From assembly GCA_013399115.1 (NCBI GenBank), contig VXAA01004383.1, positions 248,001 to 312,000 of the forward strand: a DNA stretch of 64,000 bases. The letters run 5' to 3'. The notes below the pieces were generated by a model. That model searched no databases. It was not told the origin of the DNA and saw only the letters and a program-made list of their open reading frames with translations. Positions 15,001 through 27,100 of this stretch are shown here, piece by piece (positions within the stretch are counted from its first letter, which is position 1; each line of letters starts with the position of its first letter). A program made the position numbers and the translations under genes. This stretch comes from Anseranas semipalmata (lineage: Eukaryota; Chordata; Aves; Anseriformes; Anseranatidae).

Positions 15001-16679
15001 ATGAGCCAGACTGAGCACAGAAAAGAGCAACTCCACCCACAGATGCTCTTCAGTGCCCTTGTCCTGGTCCACAGCACCTGGTGAGACCAGTTTGCAGGCA
15101 GACCATCTTCCTGAGGCGAACTGATGGAAGACTGCAGCCTGCCCTCTGTGCTACCTGTCTGAGAACTAAGGTGGAAACTGGAAAGGGTAATTGATAAGAT
15201 GAGGGTCAACAGAAAGGTGGTCCTGTTTTAAATATACCAGACTAGCAACCAGGAAAACTACACAAGAACTTTCTGTGCAAGGTTACACAAATCATCATTT
15301 TCCAATGTGGTAATGTGGTCAATGACTACATGGCATCAGATGCAGCTGTCACACCAGATATACTTTTTTTTTTTTTAAATCAAAGTGGATGAGTACCCAG
15401 AGAATTCCAGCTAAAATCTGTGGGAACCATATGCACTTAGTACGTAGCTGTCAGGAAGTCTCCAACTGGGAACTCAATCAACAGGCATGTTAAAAAAAAA
15501 AAAAAACACAAGAGTAATGAGTGTAACACATGTAAAACATACATCAATAATGTCTATTCTATTTGACAGAGATGAAACACATGAATAGCTACAACATGCT
15601 CAGCTTATAACATACCCAAAGGTTTTCCCCTTTGGGAAGTGCCACACTGAGAGAATGACTTTGAACAGTAGCAGATTTTCCTTCTATATAGGCCAAGCTT
15701 TGAGAGGCCAACAGAACCACTCTTCCACAAGGGCTACACACATACTCCCAAGACACTGCTAGAACACATCTGAGTCATCTTGAGGTTTGGGAGATGCAGG
15801 AGCAGGGAACAGAACCATGGTACAACTGCACAGCTTAACATTAATTGATAGGCAAGCCGCAAGTTTGACTACTCCCCAACCCCCCAAAAGTGAGGAAAAA
15901 TATGGGGGTGGGGGGGTGGCTATCTTTTTCCAGCTGTATTGTCTGAAGCACCCTTGCAGAGTTTACTGAAACACTTGCAGTACTTCCCAAATGAAGATAA
16001 ATCTATCAGGAAGAATTCCATCTAGAACTTCAAGACTGCCAAAATATGATTATCTGAACACAGACTACTGTAACAGGAAACAATAAGAAACCTGAGATGT
16101 ATGTTGATAGATGCTCTAATTATTAATGCGCTTGCACACACACAGAGCTTATGAGAAGCGCCAATCCATTTGAATGGAAAAGCACTATGCAAATATAGAT
16201 ACTTGCCAGCAGCTGTATCACGATCATATTCTCTAGTTGGTTTTGATTCAATTCAGTGGACATCAAGTTAATCCCACAGGACAGTATCATTCACTTTTAT
16301 CATAGCCACTGACCTCATTTCTGTGTTTGAGCTCTGCTGTAGTGTCATGACTAAATGTGGCAAGCAACAAATTGCACTCTGTCAGCAGCCAGTGCCTGTC
16401 CTTTCTCTTTTCGAAGCTTTCATTCATTTCTGTGTTTTTTAAAGTCATGCTGCTTCAAAACAGCTGATCCAGATGGTGGATATTCACGTTTCAACCCTTC
16501 CCACATGGTGATGTGGCTCAAGAAAATAAAAACTGTTGCTACCTGCTGCTGACCTACTTCTTTCTTTAATTTGTTTCCTGCCATACTACAGAATGAACAA
16601 TAGAGTTCATTGAACTCATCTTCCATACCTAACCACAGCAGTGTAGCAAATATAAAATAAAATTAAATGGGAGGTGGTA

Positions 16680-16700
16680 GGGTGTTGGGGGAAGGGAGGG
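16680..16700 (+). other. G-quadruplex motif beside DISC1 exon 3
   Basis: Four G runs (GGG, GGGGG, GGG, GGG) separated by 4, 2 and 1 bases fit the classical quadruplex pattern. It is on the template strand of DISC1, about 50-70 bases past the exon 3 donor. The transcript would carry the C-rich strand there. Confidence 0.7.
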
Positions 16701-16751
16701 ATGAGAGGAAGCAGCATGATTCAGTGGGAGGTAGGGGGAAGCGACTCTCAC

Positions 16752-16821
16752 CTCTATCATAATCATCTTCCTCTACTGCTTTCTCCTGAAGCCTCTGAAG
16801 CCGTAAGATCAAGGATTTTAT
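16752..16821 (-). CDS. DISC1: DISC1 exon 3 (start of coiled-coil region)
   Basis: This 70-bp exon is too short to appear as an open frame on its own. It translates as IKSLILRLQRLQEKAVEE followed by DDYDR, matching human DISC1 ISLRLKLQKLQEDAVENDDYDKA at the same point. It begins after a T-rich acceptor ending TACATAG in phase 0, which fits the phase-0 donor of exon 2. It ends AGAG|GTGAGAG in phase 1. The leucine spacing marks the start of the first coiled coil. The joined exons read STLK-IKSLILRL with no frame break. A G-rich tract on the plus strand lies just left of the donor. Confidence 0.95.
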
Positions 16822-18095
16822 CTATGTACAGAAAAAAAAATTAATTATAAAGAAGTTGCATTTAAAATCGCTATTAACCTCTACATAATATAAATTCACA
16901 GGATTACTACTACATCACTAGAACGGCCCAATTTTGAGAGTTAAACCCAACATTTGTTAAGTGGACAGACCTATTCGGAAATCAGCTGAACTGCATCCAA
17001 GCATGGCTTTAGTCCAAACATCTACAAAGAATAACAAACAGTATTTCTTGAACAGCAAAAGAGGTTGTGTGATTGTAGGATATTTTTCACCCTTTCAGTT
17101 ATTCAAGCAAGGATTATTATAGGATTCTCTCAGTGTAATATCTATTTTTGATCACATTCTACTCAATATTCTGTTCTTCAGTCCATTTAACAATTTTTTG
17201 CCTATACAAGTTTTGCACAGAACAAATTCAGAATTTCCATATGCAAACCACATTTTCTTCTGCAAGTAAAAAGAGAAATACAGTATGAATATTTTGGGTC
17301 AAGCGTACTCACGTTACGGCACAGAAAACTCTGTTCACATGCTGCCAATGAAGTTTCATTAAAATATAATTTAGGCTCATCTAGAAAGTGTTGACGTTTC
17401 CGTTTTCTGAAATGTCCATATTACGAATGATAGATGGGAGAGAAAAAAAACACACATAGAAAACGCCCTTACATGCCCAGAAAGAAGCTCCTATTAGGAT
17501 ACAGTTTTATTTCAAAAGTTAATGCTTCATCTTTTACTAAAATATTTCAGAAGGCCAGGTATGCATTCAAAGGACATTAAAAGTTTCTACTGTTATAAGA
17601 ATTTGGTTAAACGTATGTAGTCCTTTCCTCATTGCCAGGCCAGCCACTGCATAGCACAGCTACAGTTATAAAACTGAAAAGTTTTTTCTTATTATTAAAT
17701 TTATACATGACCTGTGTCAACTAGCCATTATCAGCTCTGAGAAAGGTAAGCCTGGAAAAAGAATCAGCACACATACTGATAGCCCAAAGCCTGAAAGTGT
17801 TTGGGAAAGCATTTTCCACTATAAGAAGATCCATACTTGAGACATTCTGCATCTACAAAAGAAGACTTCACTCCTCCCTGAAACACTTTCATACTTAAAC
17901 CCCTATAGTTAAACTAAATTGCATACAGAGAAATAGGTACAGCCAGTTGACGACTTACTAGAAACAAACATTCAGTTCTCATGATTCACCAACCAACACA
18001 CAAATTAGGCAAGACATTTAAATTAATGATATCCCTTCTAAACATGGTAAGTGAAAGTTGATTGGTCAGAAAATAGACATAAAAGGTAGAGCCAG

Positions 18096-18113
18096 AAAAA
18101 AAAAAAAAAAAAA
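18096..18113 (+). repeat. Poly(A) run, 18 bases
   Basis: Uninterrupted A run in DISC1 intron 2. Confidence 0.95.
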
Positions 18114-19851
18114 GGCTTGATGAATAACAGCCTATAGGATCCTCTGGAGGAAAAACAAAGAAAAAAACAAGCCATTGCACACATTCCCTTTCCCTTAAGG
18201 TTTTTGGTGCGTTTTTGTTGTTGTTTTTTAATTTATTATTGTTTTTCACATACAGAAACACCCTTTCTTTTTTTTCCCCTCTGAGACTGGTGAGGAATGC
18301 ACAACATATTGAAGGGAGGCACTCCAAATCCTCACCATAAATTATTTTCTGTATTTTATGCCATACTTTTAATAGAGTTCTAAAGAAGCTTGCAGTAGGA
18401 ATGGCTCAAATGACACCTTTTTCATATATATGATATATAACAACCATCTATACTGAGAGTACAGCATTGCTGCTTTTTGCACTGTTTATTCCTTCATGCA
18501 CTCATAATGGCAGGTCATTTAAAATCTGCCTGGGTACCACAGCACAGCCATGCCCACGGCTAACTGACTGATAACTGTGGCAATCAAGTGCTTTCTGTTT
18601 GCAGGCTAGTAAGACATTTGGACCTCAACTAATCAAAGAGCTGCTTCAGAGTAGCATATCCTATATCTGCACCATGTGATGATCCTTTTTTTTTTTTTTA
18701 AATAAGTACAGAAAAAGCATAATTTTAATGACTTTGGTGCTGTCTCCTTTTCTTGACTACAATTGTCTTTGCTCTCTTCTGAAAAATTTGAGACTTGCTC
18801 ATTATTATGACAATAGGAAGGTGCTTCAAATTAAACACACAGGACCAAAGGCAAAGACATCTAAAGGCACAAATTCCCAATTCTCCATTCAATGAATTAA
18901 TGAACACAGAAATTAAAGATAGCAATGTTTCTTTTGTGCCTATCAAATAAGCATACTGAAAAGACAGAAAATTATTTTGTATTTTTATTACGTTACATAT
19001 TCCCAAATTTGTAGAGAATTAATTTCCCAAACCATCCCTGACTATGGGCACATTGTCATTCCGGGCAAGAAGCCAAAGAAGCTGCTCCATGGCAATGTCC
19101 ATGAAGCCTATAAATGTACACAAGAGAACTAGTTTGAGTCCTGTGTGCATCCCCTATGAAAAATACGTATCGGACAGCGTTGTAAGCCCAGGTCAGATGG
19201 CATGGACAGAAAAGTAAGAATAATGTTTCTCAACCTGCTGCCTTACCCAGACAGAAGGGCTGTGCAGAGCCACCCCACAGGCCTAAAGACAACATGTAAA
19301 GACAACATGGTGCATCTCAGCATGTATGCTTGTGCTAAGAAGTCACAAGACTGGGCTTCCCATTCTGGGGTTAGCATAGGATAACTCACAAGGAGAACTT
19401 GCTTAGGCGTGCCCTTATACTTGCAATGTACATACATCCCAGACATTGCTCCAGAGCGCTCAGGACACTAGTGAGAGACTTAAAAAGCACACCACCCACT
19501 TAGTGGATCTTGAAAAGTTTAAAATTTATGAAATCCATCATGTCCACACTCATCTCTGGATTACCACTTCCTGCATGCACACCAGAGCCAAAATTTGGCT
19601 TCTCACCACAGCCAGGCTCAGAATTGTTTCCCTCTGATTCCCTCCTGCCATCCCAAGACCAAAAAAAAATCCTATTGTACGATAGAGAATAACTTAACTT
19701 TTTTAAGGTTTCCTCACCCCTCTCGCACAAAGAATGCAGCAAATGAGGCTGCTTGTATATATGGTAGGTGTATACGTGCGTATGTACACGTGGAGAGGGT
19801 GCATGGGGGAAATGACTTCTGACTCAGCCCAGAACTCCTCTAAGGTAGAAG

Positions 19852-19873
19852 AAAAAAAAAAAAAAAAAAAAAA
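19852..19873 (+). repeat. Poly(A) run, 22 bases
   Basis: Uninterrupted A run in DISC1 intron 2 (T run in the transcript). It is too far from the exon 3 acceptor to be its pyrimidine tract. Confidence 0.95.
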
Positions 19874-20384
19874 GGCTTAATTCCCAGTCAGAATTAGAGC
19901 AGGAAATGGTCCCCCCATTTATCACCATGCGGGGATAGCACCCATCTATTGGATTAGAGGCTGCCCTCACACAGCTGCCTAAAAATCTTTGTAATTGGAA
20001 GTGTGTTAAGTTTAGCCAAACTCCAGTGTTATTAAATCATGATGATTCAAGAAAAAGCTCTTACCCCCCTCAAACAATTTTGCACTACATATACTCCAAA
20101 CTGCAGACAAAATAGCAACCTAATGAGGATCACAGTTTCAGTAGGCGATAGGAACTGAGTACTGCAACATCACTTTGTTGGGTTTGCTTTGCTTTTAAAA
20201 GAACCAAAAAGAAAACAGGTTCTTTCACTTTTATGATGCAGACAGCTACTGTAAACTTCTATGAAAAAATGCTGCAAAAGCTGTTAATATTCCAACTCCT
20301 ACATCAACTTCATACTTTGACACTACCAATATAACTGTTCTGGGGACCAGGGGGAGGAATCAAAGATGAAATGAGATTACAAAC

Positions 20385-21376
20385 CTTTAACGTACTCCGG
20401 TTGCCAAGCTGGCAGTCCAGTAGCACTGGTTCATACTTTTTCATCAAAGTATCCCAGGTATGGTCACTAACAGTAAAACTACTTTCATAGCCTGAGGTGA
20501 CAGAAGACCCAGCAGATGCTGCATCTGAGGAATCCGTAGAATACGAAAATGTCGCGTCTGTATCTGAGAGAGAGACAGTCTCACAGTCCTGTAGTTTATC
20601 ATTCGCTGTGGTCTCATTTTCATACTTTGAATCCTCACTGGGCCTAGAGAAGCAATGCAAAGCTCCTGTGTGCTCCTGAGTTCTTGCTGTCTCTTCTTGC
20701 TCCTGTAGATTTCCTGCAGTGCTGGGATGCAGAACACACTCAGCTTCCTTGACGGCTGCCTTGCCTTCAGCATCGCTTACTCCAGAGGCTGAGTTCAGGG
20801 AGAGCTGTATGAAGCTGAATTTTGAACTAAAGCTATCTTGTGGACCAACAGAATGAGGAACGACTTCTCCGTTTTGATATTCACAGTTATTATTCAATTC
20901 TGTCTGATCCAAGGCATACATCTTTTGGGGCTCACTCACTTTAGCACTGTGGCTCGTCTGCCGCATACAGCATACAGCAGAAACATCTCTCTTGCTTGTT
21001 GCTTCAGCAGAGTAAATCGATATCATCGCGTTTTCTGACTGTGGATTCTTGTGACTTGAAAGATTTTTGCAGCTTCCCGGCACGTTTCCAGTAGTGCCCA
21101 ACGCTGTTACCCCATCAGCAGGAACTACGGCACTACTTGCAATTGAACAGCAGTGTAAGAATTCAAAGTTATTTTTGTATTGTCTACAGAGACAGCAGTT
21201 CTCAAAGTCTTCACAATGCTGCCTGCCATGTTTGAACTCTTCAGGGCTGAATGGCTTGTAGGCACCCAGGGACTGAAACTCTATCTGTCGCTGAGCTTCT
21301 GGCCTCATGTATCCAGGTCTTTTTGCCAGTTTCTTTTTACGAAGAGAGCCTGAAGGCATCGAGTGCTCCAGACCAT
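20385..21376 (-). CDS. DISC1: DISC1 exon 2 (N-terminal head domain)
   Basis: This 992-bp exon encodes most of the disordered head of DISC1, a scaffold that binds PDE4, GSK3 beta, NDEL1 and other partners in neurons and at the centrosome. Three blocks match human DISC1. A basic motif, LRKKKLAKRPGYMR (21303-21344), matches the arginine-rich nuclear-localization segment. The Ser/Phe motif SFSSKFSFIQLSLNSASG (from 20834) matches human SSFSFIRLSLGSAG. HTWDTLMKKYEPVLLDC (20412-20462) precedes the coiled coils. The rest is poorly conserved and serine-rich, with an unusual cysteine cluster (21147-21215). The acceptor is a long T tract ending ATGCCAG, entering in phase 1. The donor is AAG|GTTTGT, leaving in phase 0. 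The exon gives about 330 codons, close to the human exon. The open frame runs past the donor to 20310, so a retained intron would add 24 residues. Confidence 0.96.
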
Positions 21377-24065
21377 CTGGCATGGGGGGGTAAGAAGTGA
21401 AGAAAAAAAAAAAAAAGTCATTAAAGTGTTTCTGCAGTTTTCTAGGATTAACATATTGTAGCATCTGAAAATAATTATTTCAGGAATTTCAGACAGCTCA
21501 TCAGTTTCCATTTTGACAAAACAAAGACACAGACCATATTGCAGATAGAGGAGAAAAGGTGTTATCAGAGAACTCTGTGTATTCATTCACTTTCTAAAGA
21601 CTCTGCACCTGCTTTTAAGCGAACTCACTGACATAACCATGTCCATCAGGACACAAAACCATGTACAGTGAGTCACAGTCTTCCCTATTTGTAGCAATGC
21701 TCTGCAATTCCTCATTCTCAAATCACTTCGCAGCACAGAACTTATTTAGTCTCTCCAATACAGAAGGATTTTCAGACATACAAGAACATCTAGGATAGGA
21801 CCGAATCTGTATCAAAAACATGCGAAACAGACTCACAGAGATTTTGGACATAATCTGTTGTTGCTCATGTCCAGTTTCTTGTGTTCATATTTGTGTTTTA
21901 TTAATACAAGCAAATGTTTCAGCTTCAACTTCCAGAACAGATGCAACTCTAACAGTCTGTGGCTGTATCTCTGTTATTCTAGCAAGATATTTTATAAATC
22001 TCCATTTATATTTACCATACTACCTGTTGTCCAAATAATAAGGATTAAAGTTTTGAATGCAGGGCCATCAGTTCTAGAAGACTAATACCACCATATGGTT
22101 GGTAGCATTATTGCAATATTAATGTCGTTCAAAAAGGTCCTCTACACAACAGCTCAATCTCCCCACATATACATTACAGACACAGATGAAGATAGATTTG
22201 CTGCTTTCTGAGTAGAATAGAAAGAACCAAGATAAAAAACAAAGAACACTAAAAGTGGAAGATTAAAATGTAGCATCTTGTCTTTGTTTTCTGTACAAAA
22301 AATAGGTAATTTGAAAAAAAGTCATCTATGTGAACAGGTAAAAAATAAAAGATTACATGGTGACTACTTACAGTTTCTTATGGATTTACTATTAGTCAAA
22401 AGGTATACCATTCTTCTATCCTGCACACAATCAATGGGAATACAAGCTCTGCACCATCATCCATTTTGTACCACAAAAACATATTGAACTGGCTTATTTG
22501 CCAGAATCATGCTTCAAAGGGGCCTAGTGACTAGCTGAATTATGCCCTTGATTAGCTGCCTTCTCTTCACTGAAATAGAATCAATTGCCAGAATCTCAGG
22601 TACTAGAATTATTTTGATCACTGACACAAGGGTCTTCCAAAAGGCAACTTTTAGAATTTTTTTTTTCCCCTATATAATAAATATTCACCTCCAATCACAG
22701 CCCTTTGTCAATTTTTACATTGACAGATTTGCCCATACTCTAAACTCCTTGGCAACTCCTAACAGAAGCTTCATACATACTTCATTAGAACGACATGCTA
22801 TACAAACATTTAAGCACTAAACCTGAAACTTCTCAGTTGAATTTTTCCAATATTCACTGTATCTTCTCCAAGTAATCTTCAATGAAAGCAATTTGAACAT
22901 TTTGCAGATATTACAATACTGGCATCTCGCTATGAGACTGAAGTTTCTGTATTTTGCTTCCTATCACCATAAATTAGGATACCCCAGCTGTCTCTCACTC
23001 TCTCTTTTGTCAGAGGAAAAAAACTCCCAGAAATCAGAAATAAAAAAGGTTATGGAGTCCATTAGCCTGTCTACTATAAAAATACAGTGAAATGCTCTGC
23101 TGGGAGTAATTTAATAGAAATTGTAACAAACAGAAACCACTCTTGAAGGGAACAAACAGTTCTTTAGAATTTAATTCTTTTATTTTATATACAAAATAAC
23201 AGTCAACATTTGCCTTCAGCAGAAGAAATCCATCATGCAGAAAAAAAGTCATTCTAAAACTGGATATATTTCATCACAGTTTACAAAGGCTAGTCACAGG
23301 CTTTGTCTGTAAAAAACAGAAGAGGTTCTTTGGTTTAATTAAAATCAGTTTAAAATTGATCTCAGTAAATCACTATGAATTTCTAAGGCAAACAGATAAT
23401 TACAGCTTTTTAAACACCACATTTAAGCTAATGTAAGTAAGGTTTAAATTGTTAAATATTTGCATCACGTGAAGTAGATGTAATTCAAAAAAAATATTTG
23501 AGTGAAAATGGTACAATTCCATTATCCTGAATCAGTCAACATGAAAAACCCCACATTTCTGCATTCCTCTCCACAGGTAACCCTCTAGACAGAGGTTTGC
23601 CATTCAGCTCCTTTGTGGACTGCAGATCTGCCTTCTGGTGAGCCCACCAGCACAAGTCCCTCACCTGGCTACACCACTGCCCAAATTACACAGTCCAGAA
23701 TCGCAGTCCAAACCATGAATAGTTCAGGGGATGCTACAAGGAGAGGGCTACTGGTCCTTAGCCCCACTATATCTGTACTTGAGCGCAAGGTGAAGAAGTG
23801 GATGAACGAAGATCTGGGAGCAACATCTTGGCACGAACACATATTCCTACTTGGGGGATGGTAAGAAAAACAAGCTTTATCGGACACGGAACCAAGCTAA
23901 AGCCCCACATTCCCCATTCCCGGGGCGCAATCCCTTTCCGTAGGTCACAGCACTTCCAGGCCGGGTGTTGAAGGCCCGCTGCCTGGCAGAGGTCTGCTGA
24001 GACAGCCCGAGCCTCCGCGGCGTGCCACGCGGCTCCACAAGGCGCCTTTCGGCCGACCCCCGCAC
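21377..24065 (-). other. DISC1: DISC1 intron 1 (if exon 1 is at 24.1 kb)
   Basis: This is AT-rich DNA between the candidate exon 1 donor and the exon 2 acceptor. The polypyrimidine tract of exon 2 is a clean T run at about 21401-21415. No repeats or coding matches were recognised. If the first exon is instead near 40.4 kb, the intron extends to there. Confidence 0.55.
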
Positions 24066-24160
24066 CTGCCTTCCCCTCAGGAAACGGAGGGAGGAGGCGG
24101 CCGCAGCCAGACACACTTGGAGAGAAAAACCGCATGTGGAAGAAAGGCCTTTCGACGGCA
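23881..24160. promoter_or_regulatory. CpG island, candidate DISC1 promoter
   Basis: By hand count there are about 23 CpG dinucleotides in 280 bases, set in AT-rich DNA where CpG is rare. The densest part is 24001-24060, with nine. The island overlaps the candidate first exon of DISC1. A TATA-like sequence on the minus strand (TATATTTTTAAAA, about 24176-24188) lies some 40-50 bases before the candidate ATG. It may be chance in AT-rich flank. Confidence 0.6.
24066..24135 (-). CDS. DISC1: Candidate DISC1 first coding exon
   Basis: Inside a small CpG island, an ATG at 24135 opens a frame MRFFSPSVSGCGRLLPPF ending at a good donor, GGCAG|GTGCGG (GT at 24064-24065). The 70 coding bases end in phase 1, exactly what exon 2 requires: the G completes a GAT codon before GLEHSMPSGS. 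The length is close to that of human exon 1, about 22 codons, also GC-rich and in phase 1 as I recall it. The peptide itself shows no similarity to the glycine-rich human start, and the ATG context is weak (C at -3). The alternatives are that the true exon 1 lies in or beside the assembly gap near 40.4 kb, or that there are two promoters. This is inference from phase, donor and CpG content. Confidence 0.5.
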
Positions 24161-27100
24161 GTATTACAAATCAGCTTTTAAAAATATACCTCATGATCCC
24201 AGAAGATCTTCATTCAAATGAAAATTTATGTGCAAATAGCTTCAAAACCAAACTATGAACGCCCAGAAAGAACCTACTTGATTGCAACAGATCTTTTGCC
24301 AGAGCAATCTTTCCTGACAGCCAGCGCTTCCTAACGAGTAAGAGCTCGGAGTCAGAGCACAGAATAAACAGGGTCTAACACCTGAAAACAACTCATAAGC
24401 AGCAACCCTGTTCAAGTCTCAGTTGCACCTGTAAGATGAAACAGGGAGAGGTGAAGCCAAAGAGCACGTACCACTGACAGAAAGAGCACATTCTCTTGTA
24501 CCCAACCTGATGCTAAAGGACAGCAGAACAGTTATCTAATTTATTTTAGATAATGAGTCTTCATTTTCAGCCACAAAAGTCACAGTTCAGTTTTTTGACC
24601 AAACGTTCTAATATCATCTATAGATGGATAGTCATAAGAATGTGAAGTGCTTATGAAGTCCACGAGGATTTTACAATCAATACAGAAACTCTGTAGTAAT
24701 TACCTCCCTGCCCCTGCTTTAAAACCCATAATGCAGAATGCTTGCAAGCTCATTAAGTTCTCCCTGAAAGTAAATGAGAAATTATATATGCAGTTTTAAA
24801 AAGAGCTCAACTATCTGCACACACCTACATTACACACTGTTGATTTTTATTAGAGTAACAAATTCACCTTTAGAACATTTGTGCATAGCAGCTGTGGTGT
24901 CTGAGGAAAAAAATATTTGGTCATATTCAAAGCCAACTACCAAAGCACCATCCAAGCAAGTTCTGTAGTGCTGCTTCCTTTGAGGAAGCCCTAAAAACCT
25001 GCATTAAACTGTATGCAAACAAAGTGAAAACATTTATTATTTATAAAGACACTCACAAACTTAACCTATCACTAATAAAATTTACCTTTCTCAAGCATTA
25101 ATCTGACATGACAACAGCCATTATTGTTCAGTTCCCGTGTCATAGAAATATGCAAAATCTTGTGGCTTCTAATTAGTTATATTTTGACTTGTTCGCTGAA
25201 TTTCAAAAGATACCACAAAATATTCAAAATAAGGTGGCACCAATCTCAACACAGCCTATTTTAAAATAAAACATTAGTTCTTTATGCAAGTATGCTTTCA
25301 AATAAAATTACCTTTGAACACAGATTTTTATTTCTATTAAAACGTGAAGGTCTCATCCAGCTTCTTCATCTTAATTACTGAATGTTAGCTATACTTTGAT
25401 TTATCCATCATTTCATAAAGTGTATCTATCAAAGACAAGCAATGACTGAGCTATATTATATTTGTTCCCATTTACAAACGATTTCCTCACCAAGGGCTCC
25501 TATAATTTCTAAGATCACATGCTGAGTTTAGTTATTCAGCTGCTAAATTTCCAAGATGTCACGTACAAAATATACTCTGAAGTCATTAAATGCTTGTTAG
25601 TTGTTATTCTTCATTAAAAACACTTCAAAGATTCATGCATTTTAGATGTCAGTGGCCTGCCTTTGTCAATAAAAATACAATTATTTAAACACTGGCTCAC
25701 TCCCATAACGCACATCATTCAGTTGTTACATTTGAGCCACTTACCTCCTTAATGCAACAACTCATTTTAGGCATTTGATGAAATTGCAACACCCCTCTCT
25801 AGAGTAAGGATCACATTAGCTGATCACTAGTTCCAACATGCCCATCAAGTTCTTTTCCCCTTAAAAGTGTTTTAAACCGGGTTTTGCCTTGTTAACTCTA
25901 AGAAAAAATAAGATCTATTAAAAAGGAAGCTGGTAAATATCAAAACACTTCCAATGTCAGTAACAATCACCTACACAGTCAAAGGGGGATAACAGAAACA
26001 CCCCTTTCCTTAATTACATATCATAATTGTGTTCTATACTGCTAACTTTAAAATACAAGCACACATCTGCATCCATCACTATTCTGCAGTGTATTAACTA
26101 CACATACAAGCAGGCTTTTTTCTTCAAGCAAGTGCCTTGCTGAATCAAGGCCTATGCACCTGGATGTGAAAAAAGCACAGAAATACACATTTCTGACCTT
26201 TTTAAATTTACAAAGGTAATAACTACCCAGCCTGTGAAAGCATGCCGTTGCACTGTGAAGGCCTATTTGATAACTAATCAACACCCTATGGCTGGCAACC
26301 TGAGATCCAAGACTTGGCTATTATAGAAAATTGCATTCCTCCAAGTTGAATGTAAATTACACCATCCAACTTCACCACTGCAGCCTTCCAAGGGAATTCA
26401 TTTTGTTGGTCAGTAGAACAAGTGGCCGAATCCGCTGTAGAGCAGGCAGGTGACTCCTTGCTGTCTCAGTAAGGCAGGACCATTTAGATAGCATGATACT
26501 GTTGAAAATTTGCATTTCTGCTCTTCTCATAGGCAACATTTCTGCTTTGTTCATTTTTGTTTTCATGCAGTCACCTACTGTTACAGAAGTCCTGAGAAGA
26601 GGGGAAAAAGAAGAAAAAGCAAAGCCAGGGAAGCCCGAGACCTTTGCAATAAACTTCAGCGTAGTCTTGTTACAGACACTTGCACATCTCGTGCTCTGGC
26701 TGTTACCACATCTCATGTTCAAAATTCATCCCTGCTTGACGGGTGGCTGCTCAGTCAGCCTCCAAACCTCCCTACACGGCTTGCTCGTGCATTTCACCCA
26801 ACCCACTGCCATCAGCCCGGGCTGGCTGGAACGGCCAAACTCACACAATCAACCACCCAACAGAAGAGTCACTTTCCAAGCCCCCGCAGCCCCCACTCAG
26901 CCCAACCCAGCCCCACAATACTTGCAGCAGACCACCTGATGGACGGCCACACACCGTGGATGAAGACACAAGTGGGTATGGGAACACAAGCCAGCACCAG
27001 CACCGGGTGCTTTACCATAACCAATTACAGAAGACACTAAGCTTCCCCAAAAATAGCCAGTCCCAATCTGTTTTAAGCCTGTCAGTATTATTCTTTTTAC

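Larger units (their letters stand above)
1..16751 (-). other. DISC1: DISC1 intron 3 (5' part); no exon recognised
   Basis: From the exon 3 donor to the left edge I looked on the minus strand for the next DISC1 segment (human begins ETLQQRLEDLEQEK) and did not find it, so exon 4 is probably outside the window. The stretch holds one short CR1 fragment (8931-9012), A/T runs (for example 5499-5525, 7990-8004, 11181-11195), a plus-strand G-quadruplex motif (16680-16700) and scattered chance open frames. Hand scanning could miss a short diverged exon. Confidence 0.7.
16822..20384 (-). other. DISC1: DISC1 intron 2
   Basis: The 3.6 kb between the exon 2 donor and the exon 3 acceptor contain no recognisable coding sequence. 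Two long A runs on the plus strand lie at 18096-18113 and 19852-19873. Otherwise it is unremarkable AT-rich DNA. Confidence 0.9.

Noticed and set aside
21377..21464. N-terminal 29 residues (with a phenylalanine run) of the open frame covering DISC1 exon 2
   Set aside because: These come from the intron: the phenylalanine run is the translated polypyrimidine tract of the acceptor.
23877..24116. Alternative reading of the 24-kb CpG island as an alanine-rich start (GTG at 24116)
   Set aside because: It begins at GTG, and reaches the same donor in phase 0, which does not fit the phase-1 entry of DISC1 exon 2.
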